19,236 bases of DNA from an uncultured Selenomonadales bacterium (GTDB taxonomy: Bacteria; Bacillota; Negativicutes; Selenomonadales; Selenomonadaceae), in NCBI GenBank assembly GCA_937915885.1, contig CALGGP010000100.1, positions 1 through 19,236 of the forward strand, in the 5' to 3' direction. Shown here piece by piece: positions 13,754 through 19,236 of this stretch (positions are counted from its first letter, which is position 1; each line of letters opens with the position of its first letter). The translations under genes and the position numbers were made by a program. The notes beneath the pieces were generated by a model. The model was given only the letters and a program-made list of their open reading frames with translations. It was not told the origin of the DNA and did no database searches.

Positions 13754-14952
13754 TGCTCCGCGCTCCTTTCGGCGTCTTTGACGAGTTTCACGATCAGCTC
13801 CGCGCCGCTCTCCATCGTCTTCGCCATGATCACGTTCTTGATCGGAGTCTCCAACAATATTTCGCGCCCGCGCTCGACATTCGTCCCCTCGAGCCGGACC
13901 ACCACAGGCACCGGCAGTGTTTTGCCGTCCTCGGAGATAATTTTCGCCGCGTCGACGATCCCTTGCGCCACCAGATCGCATTTGTTGATCCCGCCGAAGA
14001 TGTTGACGAAAATTCCTTTCGACTGACCGCCGTCGAGCATGATCTGAAACGCCTCCGCGATCTTCTCGGGCGTCGAGTCGCCGCCCACGTCCAAAAAGTT
14101 TGCCGGATTGCCGCCGTAGTGTTTCAAGATGTCGACCGTCGCCATCGCCAAGCCCGCGCCGTTCACCATGCAAGCCACGTCGCCGCCCAAATTGACGTAA
14201 TTCAGCTCCGCCTCCGCCGCACGACGTTCTTTCGGATCTTCCTCCGTCTCGTCGCGCAACGCCTCAATGTCGGGATGCCGATAAAGCCCGCTGTCGTCGA
14301 AATTCAACTTCGCGTCGAGCGCTATCACGTCGTCGTCCGCCGTCACCACCAACGGATTGATCTCAACCTGCGAACAGTCTTTGCCCACGAACGCGTTGTA
14401 AAGTTTCATCATCAGCGTCGACGCTTTTCTGATCGCCGGTGCGGGGAAATTCATCGAATACGCCATGCACTTCGCTTGGAACGGCAACAGCCCGACGGCG
14501 GGATCGATGTACTCGCGGAAAATTTTTTCGGGCGTCTCGGCGGCTACCTTTTCGATCTCGACGCCGCCTTCTTCGGAGCCCATCATTACGATCCGCGCGG
14601 ATTGCCGATCGATCACCAGGCTCAAATAATATTCGTGTTTGATCGACGAGCCCGCCTCGATCAGCAGTCGATTGACCACCTTGCCGTCGGGGCCCGTCTG
14701 ATGCGTGACCAGCGTCTTGCCTAAAAGCTCCGTCGCATACGCCCGCACTTCCTCGAGATTGTGCGCGATTTTGACGCCGCCAGCTTTGCCGCGTCCGCCC
14801 GCATGAATTTGCGCCTTGACGACCATCACCGGCGTGTTGAGTTTTTCGGCGACGGCAACCGCCTCGTCGACGCTGAACGCGGGGCTGCCCTCGGGCACCG
14901 GCACCCCGTAGCTCTTGAGGATCGCTTTGCTTTGATATTCGTGTATGTTCAC
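13750..14952 (-). CDS. sucC: Succinyl-CoA synthetase beta subunit, ADP-forming type
   Basis: 400 residues with an ATP-grasp N-terminal half and a CoA-ligase C-terminal domain. The start MNIHEYQSKAIL is the family norm, so GTG 14952 is preferred over ATG 14967; GGAGTGAT lies a few bases upstream of it. Other marks: KAQIHAGGRGKAGGVK (~45-60), EINPLVV near residue 200, and VNIFGGINKCD with GxGP-like surroundings in the C-terminal domain. Together with SucD it works in the (possibly incomplete or reductive) TCA or succinate/propionate route. Overlaps sucD by 4 bases. Confidence 0.95.
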   Translation of the reverse strand: MNIHEYQSKAILKSYGVPVPEGSPAFSVDEAVAVAEKLNTPVMVVKAQIHAGGRGKAGGVKIAHNLEEVRAYATELLGKTLVTHQTGPDGKVVNRLLIEAGSSIKHEYYLSLVIDRQSARIVMMGSEEGGVEIEKVAAETPEKIFREYIDPAVGLLPFQAKCMAYSMNFPAPAIRKASTLMMKLYNAFVGKDCSQVEINPLVVTADDDVIALDAKLNFDDSGLYRHPDIEALRDETEEDPKERRAAEAELNYVNLGGDVACMVNGAGLAMATVDILKHYGGNPANFLDVGGDSTPEKIAEAFQIMLDGGQSKGIFVNIFGGINKCDLVAQGIVDAAKIISEDGKTLPVPVVVRLEGTNVERGREILLETPIKNVIMAKTMESGAELIVKLVKDAERSAEQ

Positions 14953-14978
14953 AGCCATCACTCCCATAATTTTTATTG

Positions 14979-14984
14979 ATTATA
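14979..14984 (-). promoter_or_regulatory. Possible -10 box of sucCD
   Basis: A perfect TATAAT on the minus strand, 27 bases before the chosen sucC start. The sequence 17 bases further upstream is a T-run without a good -35, so this is a partial match only. Confidence 0.35.
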
Positions 14985-15027
14985 CTTTCGCTGTCGAAAA
15001 AAAAATCCCTTCAAAACCGACTAGTGA

Positions 15028-15191
15028 CAATTCGTAATGCGTAATGCATAATGCGTAATTGGGGGCGACGATTGGGGCGCCGCTCAACGCACCCGCCCGT
15101 CGAGGTCGGCGCCCAACTGAGCCCGAGGTTCCCACCCGCGTTGGCGGCGCCCCCTTTTAATTATGCATTACGAATTAAGAATTACGCATTG
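15028..15191. mobile_element. MITE-like element with TAATGC-rich inverted ends
   Basis: Left arm (15028-15067) and right arm (15150-15191) are ~40-base imperfect inverted repeats made of CGTAATGC/CATAATGC-type heptamers, each joined to GGGGGCG / CGCCCCC. Between them lies a GC-rich repeat block (GGGGCGCCG...GGTTCCCACCCGCGTTGGCG). No ORF inside. It ends about 10 bases before the ribosome site of the next gene. It fits a small non-autonomous mobile element, with the GC-rich repeat as its core. Confidence 0.65.
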
Positions 15192-15210
15192 AATTTCTGA
15201 GGTGATGACA

Positions 15211-15987
15211 GTGATCGATCGTGAGACCGTAAAAATTTTCGTCGACGAGTGGAAGGAGCGCGGCTCCGAAAAATCCGACGCCCAATCCTTTTGGCTCGAT
15301 CTCATTCACGCGCTCGGCGTCGACCGCCCGACCAAATTCATTCAGTTTGAAGTGCCCATCGACGTTGCCGACCATAAATGTTTTATCGACGGTTGGATTC
15401 CCGCCACGAAAGTTTTGATCGAACAGAAAGGCTGCGGCATCGATCTCGATAAGCCCGCCCGTCAATCGGACGGCAAGTTTTTGACGCCCTTCGAGCAGGC
15501 GCTCCGTTATGCCGAAGCGCTACCGTATTCGGGGCGTCCGCGTTGGATCGTCGTTTGCAACTTCGTCGAGATTCGCGTCTACGACATGGATCAGTTTCAT
15601 CGACGCCGCGACGATAATTATGCGCCCAATAAAATTGCCGTCGAGCGCCTCCCGCATGAGTTCTCGAGATTAAATTTTTTGATCGATCCCAATGATGAGA
15701 ACGTCGACCCGTCGATAAAAATCTCGAAACAGGCCGGAGAAATTGTCGGGCTCATATACCGCTCGTTTGAAGGGGCGACGATGAAAGGGGCGCCGCCGTC
15801 GCTCCCACCCTCCACCGGCGGCGCCCAACCGAGGTCGGCATGCCCACCCCGCGTTGACGGCGCACTTTTTTCGATGCTTCGGGTCGCCGCCGCCGTGCCC
15901 AATCTCGAATGTCGGCGCCTTTTGGTCGATGCTTTGAGACAACGGCGACGCGACCGGGCTCGGATTTTTTCTCCCGCCCAACTTTGA
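15211..15987 (+). pseudogene. Truncated MmeI-type restriction/methyltransferase N-terminus
   Basis: 258 codons from GTG 15211 (GAGG 8 bases upstream; GTG 15202 and ATG 15205 overlap it). Residues 1-191 match the N-terminal nuclease domain of MmeI-type IIG enzymes: WKERGSEKSDAQSFWLDLIH, then FIDGWIPATKVLIEQKG with a PD-(D/E)xK set D60, E71, K73, then KPARQSDGKFLTPFEQALRY, LPYSGRPRWIVVCNF and ISKQAGEIVGLIY. Such enzymes are ~900 residues, with methylase, spacer and target-recognition domains after this point. Here a GC-rich repeat starts at residue ~193, followed by ~40 unrelated residues. Methylase motifs are absent, so this is a disrupted remnant; an isolated nuclease domain is less likely. 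Confidence 0.75.
15787..15864. repeat. GC-rich interspersed repeat, copy 4, inside a gene
   Basis: GGGGCGCCGCC...CTCCCACCC...GGCATGCCCACCCCGCG...GACGGCGC. Shares the exact 17-base inner block with the copy at 3245. It enters the MmeI-like frame at about codon 193 and marks the point where homology stops. Confidence 0.75.
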
Positions 15988-16016
15988 CAATCTTCGATTG
16001 CCGTTGTTTCGGGGCG
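15975..16016. repeat. Duplicated block X, copy 1
   Basis: CGCCCAACTTTGACAATC then TTCGATTGCCGTTG; a diverged copy (CGCCCTTGACAACCTTCGAT...) lies at 16210-16248. It belongs to the tandem duplication described for the pth 3' region. Confidence 0.6.
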
Positions 16017-16090
16017 CCGCCTGCGCGGGTGGGAACCTCTTCCACAATTGGGGCGCCGAGCTCCGTGGGCGGGAGCGACGGCGGCGCCCC
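16011..16090. repeat. GC-rich interspersed repeat, copy 5, perfect inverted ends
   Basis: An 80-bp element with perfect 10-bp terminal inverted repeats GGGGCGCCGC / GCGGCGCCCC. It contains GCGGGTGGGAACC, the reverse complement of the block seen at 10092 and 15129. Best-defined member of the family. Confidence 0.8.
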
Positions 16091-16113
16091 ATCTTCGTCA
16101 CTCCGTCGACGGG

Positions 16114-16200
16114 TGGGCGTTTTTCTTCGGATTGAATTTATTCATCGCCGCGTCAATCCCTTCGACCATGATGCTGATCGCCGCCCGCCCCCGAAATTTT
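16114..16200 (-). pseudogene. Duplicated remnant of the pth 3' end
   Basis: TGGGCG then ~65 bases nearly identical to 16301-16370, the last codons of pth; after a shared GCCGCC the remnant lacks ~18 bases (a deletion between short repeats) and rejoins at CCGAAATTTTC. No start codon or other pth sequence is present, so it is a dead fragment left by local duplication. Confidence 0.85.
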
Positions 16201-16209
16201 CACTCCACC

Positions 16210-16248
16210 CGCCCTTGACAACCTTCGATCGCCGCTGCCTCGTGGGCG
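16210..16248. repeat. Duplicated block X, copy 2
   Basis: Diverged copy of 15975-16016, lying between the pth remnant and the real pth 3' end. Together with the remnant it shows the order X - tail - X - tail. Confidence 0.6.
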
Positions 16249-16278
16249 TCGTCGGCGGCGACACTTTCATTTCTTCCG

Positions 16279-16881
16279 TCAGGAAAACGGCGCGGGTGAG
16301 TGGGCGTTCTTCTTCGGATTGAATTTATTCATCGCCGCGTCAATCCCGTCGACCATGATGCTGATCGCCGCCGCCTCCAAATATTTTACCGCCTCCGAAA
16401 TTTTCTCCCGATCGTCGTCCGCGAACGCCGACAACACATGATTATTCACCGCCCAACCTTCCGGCGGTCGCCCGACTCCTATTCTGATTCGCGCAAAATC
16501 CTGCCGCCCGCCAAAATGATCGATGATCGATTGCACTCCGCGATGCCCGCCGCTCGAGCCCTTCGGACGAAGTCTCACCGTCCCCAACGGCAAATCCATG
16601 TCGTCGTGCGCTACAATCAAATCCTCTACATCGATCCGATAATAATCCGCGATCGGTCGCACCGCCTCACCGCTCAAATTCATAAACGTCTGCGGCTTGA
16701 CCAACATCACTTTCAAACCGTCAATGTACGTCGCCGTCAGCTCCGCGCGGAACGTCGAATCGTTTTTCCAAGCGGGAGCATTCAACCGAGCCGACAACGC
16801 GTCCGCCAACATAAACCCCACGTTGTGTTTCGTCGACGCATACTCCCGCCCCGGATTGCCCAGCCCCACAAATAATTTCAT
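16279..16881 (-). CDS. pth: Peptidyl-tRNA hydrolase
   Basis: 200 residues, normal for Pth, which frees tRNA from peptidyl-tRNA dropped by stalled ribosomes. Conserved residues: N9 in VGLGNPG, the catalytic H19 in KHNVGF, KPQTFMNLSG (~61-70), the Asp of AHDDMDLPLG (~90-99), and GSSGGHRGVQSI. The C-terminal Lys/Asn-rich end (NKFNPKKNAHSPAPFS) is longer than the core. The ATG overlaps the stop of the upstream MmcQ/YjbR gene as ATGA, so translation is coupled. The last ~35 codons exist as a duplicated fragment downstream. Confidence 0.97.
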   Translation of the reverse strand: MKLFVGLGNPGREYASTKHNVGFMLADALSARLNAPAWKNDSTFRAELTATYIDGLKVMLVKPQTFMNLSGEAVRPIADYYRIDVEDLIVAHDDMDLPLGTVRLRPKGSSGGHRGVQSIIDHFGGRQDFARIRIGVGRPPEGWAVNNHVLSAFADDDREKISEAVKYLEAAAISIMVDGIDAAMNKFNPKKNAHSPAPFS

Positions 16882-17615
16882 GCCCGCACCTTCGACGGCT
16901 TCACCATGATCGCCTCCGCCGCCTTCGACATCATTCTATTCGATGAGCGCTTCGTCGCCATCAAATAACTCTTGTCGAGCCGCTTGCAAATTTCCTCGAT
17001 CGGCACCGACTCATTCAAACAGATCGTCAGCCAATGCTTTTTGTTCATGTGATACCCGAAAAAATATTTCTCCTCGTCAATCAGCTCCGTCAACTCCGTC
17101 GGCTCAATCCGAAGGTCGAGTATCTCCATCATCTCCATGCTGTTGAGCCCCAACCGATCCGCCGACACCGTCAGCAATATCCCGTACCACTTGCGGCTGT
17201 CCTTCCGACGCCACACCGCATATTTCGGGAATTTGTCCCAGAGATATTCGAGCTCGTCACCGTATTTTTGACGGACGTAATCTATCAATTGAAGCGCCTG
17301 CTCCGAACGGAATAAATCCTTCTCGAAACACGACGCCTCGATGTGACGCAACACCGCCTCATACTCCTCGTTGAGCAGCCCGACGAAACTGCCCGGCGCG
17401 TGCTCGAGCAGATGCAAAACATATTTATCGCCCGTCTCGTTGTCAAACAGATCGGTCTTTACCGCGCCATCGCCGTCGATCGTCACCTTCAACAGCATTT
17501 GCCCCTTCGCGAGCGTCGTCTTGTAAACATAACGCCCGTCAACGTGCTCGAATCCGTAATTGATCAGCGCCTCGGGGATCGCCTTCCGATCGCTGAACAG
17601 CGTTTCAGTCAACAT
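16878..17615 (-). CDS. MmcQ/YjbR-domain protein
   Basis: 245 residues. The second half (~120-225) matches the MmcQ/YjbR family (CyaY-like fold, DNA-binding in some members): LWDKFPKYAVWRRKDSRKWY, ILDLRIEPTELTELIDEEKY, GYHMNKKHWLTICLN, then a RLDKSYLMA end. The first ~115 residues are a distinct alpha/beta segment found with this domain in some Firmicutes, plus a basic C-terminal tail. ATG 17615 follows AAGGAG at ~10 bases; the upstream open frame is not supported. It overlaps pth by 4 bases. Exact function unknown. Confidence 0.85.
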   Translation of the reverse strand: MLTETLFSDRKAIPEALINYGFEHVDGRYVYKTTLAKGQMLLKVTIDGDGAVKTDLFDNETGDKYVLHLLEHAPGSFVGLLNEEYEAVLRHIEASCFEKDLFRSEQALQLIDYVRQKYGDELEYLWDKFPKYAVWRRKDSRKWYGILLTVSADRLGLNSMEMMEILDLRIEPTELTELIDEEKYFFGYHMNKKHWLTICLNESVPIEEICKRLDKSYLMATKRSSNRMMSKAAEAIMVKPSKVRA

Positions 17616-17638
17616 TATTGCATCACTCCTTTGATTGA

Positions 17639-18487
17639 TTAACCGTTGAGAATGGGATCGCCGACGAGGAACAGGTAACCCAGCACGATCAGCCCGAGCG
17701 CGATGCGATACCAACCGAATGCGGTGAAGTCGTTTTTCTTGATATACATCAGGAGGAATTTGATCGAAAGGATCGAGACGATGAAGGCGGTGATCATTCC
17801 GACGGCGAGGATTGTCAGCTCACTGCCGGAGTAATCGAGCCCGAACTTCATGATTTTGATCAGCGACGCGCCGAACATCACGGGGATTGCCATGAAAAAG
17901 GTGAACTCCGTCGCCGCCACTCGAGAGGCGCCGAATAAAATCCCGCCGAGGATTGTCGCACCCGATCGAGACGTGCCGGGCACGAGCGCGAGCACTTGAA
18001 ACAATCCGATGATCAGCGCGGTCGTATAGGGAAGGTGATCGACGTTGTTGCAGCTTGGAATGCGATATCGATTGAAGTACTCGACGACGATGAAGAGCAC
18101 GCCGTAGAGGATCAGCATAGCGGCGACGATCGGAGTGGTCATGAGATTTTCCTCCATCCAATCGTTGAGAGGAATGCCGACGGCGGCGGCGGGAATGCAG
18201 GCGACGACGACCTTCAGCCAGAGGTTGATCGTATTGCGCTTTTGGAGTTTGGTCTTCCACAGCGAAAAGGGATTGAGCCTCTCGAAATTGAGCACGACGA
18301 CGGCGAGTATGGCGCCGAGCTGAATGACGATGAGGAACATATCCATGAATTGTTTGCTGACGTTGAGTTTGATGAACTCGTCGACGAGGATCATATGACC
18401 GGTGCTGCTGATGGGGAGCCATTCGGTGAGACCTTCGACGATGCCGATCAAAATCGTTTTGAGCAATTCACTCGTGCTTAAATCCAA
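17639..18487 (-). CDS. uppP: Undecaprenyl-diphosphatase UppP/BacA
   Basis: 282-residue integral membrane enzyme that dephosphorylates undecaprenyl diphosphate to recycle the lipid carrier of peptidoglycan synthesis; overexpression gives bacitracin resistance. Signature motifs: EGLTEWLPISSTGH (18-31, with the Glu-rich and catalytic Ser/His part) and PGTSRSG (170-176). Seven to eight membrane segments are visible. TTG 18487 is preferred: GAGG lies 8 bases upstream, whereas GTG 18496 overlaps that site. The gene is C-ending in codon use, unlike the MmcQ/YjbR gene only 23 bases downstream in the same orientation. Confidence 0.96.
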   Translation of the reverse strand: MDLSTSELLKTILIGIVEGLTEWLPISSTGHMILVDEFIKLNVSKQFMDMFLIVIQLGAILAVVVLNFERLNPFSLWKTKLQKRNTINLWLKVVVACIPAAAVGIPLNDWMEENLMTTPIVAAMLILYGVLFIVVEYFNRYRIPSCNNVDHLPYTTALIIGLFQVLALVPGTSRSGATILGGILFGASRVAATEFTFFMAIPVMFGASLIKIMKFGLDYSGSELTILAVGMITAFIVSILSIKFLLMYIKKNDFTAFGWYRIALGLIVLGYLFLVGDPILNG

Positions 18488-18514
18488 TTGGGTCACCTCA
18501 ATAAAAAATTTGGA

Positions 18515-19150
18515 TCAGAGGAAAATGTGTATGATGCCCTCGAAAAGATGAAGAATGGCGCGTTGCATCGGAACGAACACCATGCCGAGGATAGGCGTCA
18601 TGAGGAAAATGATCAGGATCAACATGCTGTAGCGCTCGAGCTGATGAAATTTGACGGCGAGCTCGTAGGGTAGGAGGTTGCGAAGGATATGCGAGCCGTC
18701 GAGCGGCGGGATGGGGAGCATGTTGAAGATGGCGAAGTTGATGTTGTAGATCATGATCAGAGAGAAGACGGTTCTCGTGCCCGGGGACATTTGAATGCCG
18801 AGCTTAAACAAAATCACCATGACGAGGAGAGCGACGAAGGCGGTGATGAGATTAGCGATGGGACCTGCGGCGGAGACAAGAATATCGTCGCGGCGTGGAT
18901 TGCGGAAGTTGGCGGGATTGACCATGACGGGTTTAGCCCAACCGAATTTGATGATGAAGAGCATCAGCAGCCCGAAGGGATCGATGTGAGCGGCGGGGTT
19001 GAGAGTGAGGCGCCCCTGCATGCGCGGTGTGTAATCGCCTAAAAAATCGGCGACTCTGGCGTGGGCGTACTCGTGGATCGTCATGGCGATAATAAGTCCC
19101 GGCAGTCCTGCGATGACATTCATGAGGAAGCCGCCAAGATCATCAAACAT
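18515..19150 (-). CDS. Site-2 protease family (M50) membrane metalloprotease
   Basis: 211-residue membrane protein of the short M50B class (RseP/SpoIVFB relatives without PDZ or CBS domains). Zinc motif HEYAH (26-30) lies in the first membrane helix; the second conserved motif NMLPIPPLDG (143-152) supplies the Asp ligand. Five to six membrane segments. Substrate not predictable; related small proteases often have no assigned role. ATG 19150 follows GGAG at 8 bases; the frame is open upstream to 19228 but that part lacks support. First gene of the uppP-yjbR-pth run (27-base gap to uppP). Confidence 0.92.
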   Translation of the reverse strand: MFDDLGGFLMNVIAGLPGLIIAMTIHEYAHARVADFLGDYTPRMQGRLTLNPAAHIDPFGLLMLFIIKFGWAKPVMVNPANFRNPRRDDILVSAAGPIANLITAFVALLVMVILFKLGIQMSPGTRTVFSLIMIYNINFAIFNMLPIPPLDGSHILRNLLPYELAVKFHQLERYSMLILIIFLMTPILGMVFVPMQRAILHLFEGIIHIFL

Positions 19151-19236
19151 TGTACCACTCCATTCAATTATTGAGCCGACTGATCGGCTGTTGGGGGTGA
19201 CGGAAAAAAATTTTTTCATCCCGCCCACCCGCCCAT
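19151..19236. other. Right-edge intergenic stretch
   Basis: Upstream of the M50 gene. It holds an A/T palindrome (AAAAAAATTTTTT) next to G-rich GGGCGGGTGGGCGGGAT on the minus strand, which resembles the tail of the repeat region at 3350-3372. No promoter was identified with confidence. Confidence 0.35.

Noticed and set aside
12848..14173. 441-codon version of sucD
   Set aside because: The first 140 codons lie inside sucC in another frame; family length and the ATGA overlap fix the start at 13753.
15909..16322. Plus-strand 137-codon ORF over the pth 3' region
   Set aside because: It crosses a repeat, the antisense of the pth remnant and the real pth end; no ribosome site and no protein-like composition.

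Overview
The main part of the window (about 550 to 19236) looks like a chromosomal segment from a moderately GC-rich anaerobe, most likely a Negativicutes/Selenomonadales-type Firmicute. This rests on gene content: an Asp23-AmaP-DUF2273-NusB cluster, IspA, the LeuC/LeuD type, TsaE-TsaB-RimI, SucCD, and FtsZ with a conserved C-terminal tail. Starts are led by strong Shine-Dalgarno sequences, several of them GTG or TTG. The taxon is inferred; no rRNA or tRNA gene was seen. The first ~450 bases differ in codon use, start context and signal-peptide style. They look like Bacteroidota DNA, so the left end may be an assembly chimera.

Layout. (1) 1-444, minus: partial secreted coiled-coil protein. 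(2) 555-5136, plus: asp23, amaP, a DUF2273 gene and nusB, ending in a clear terminator; then ispA, a GC-rich repeat, and leuC-leuD. (3) 5158-6714, minus: tsaE-tsaB-rimI, overlapping genes for tRNA t6A formation and ribosomal protein acetylation. (4) 6858-8405, minus: a strange acidic repeat protein with 8 near-perfect 35-37-residue units, flanked by FG-rich and Asn/Gln-rich parts, with its own terminator. (5) 8532-9905, minus: corA and a small membrane protein. (6) 9993-10468: GC-rich repeats including a 70-bp tandem array. (7) 10508-14952, minus: sucC-sucD, a small membrane protein, ftsZ, and a shortened FtsZ paralogue. The paralogue's start overlaps the ftsZ stop and its nucleotide-binding loops are degraded, yet it keeps the FtsZ C-terminal peptide. 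(8) 15028-16248: repeat-rich zone with a MITE-like element, a truncated MmeI-type restriction gene, GC-rich palindrome-ended elements and a duplicated pth tail. (9) 16279-19150, minus: M50 protease, uppP, a MmcQ/YjbR-domain gene and pth, very closely spaced.

Most genes are housekeeping (translation, envelope precursor recycling, division, TCA/propionate-type metabolism, leucine synthesis). The unusual content is the FtsZ paralogue coupled to ftsZ, the disordered repeat protein, a near-identical promoter-like element shared by ftsZ and corA, and a family of short GC-rich interspersed repeats that has invaded intergenic space and broken a gene. Third-codon-position bias flips between G-ending and C-ending at some gene borders, which may mark old rearrangements.
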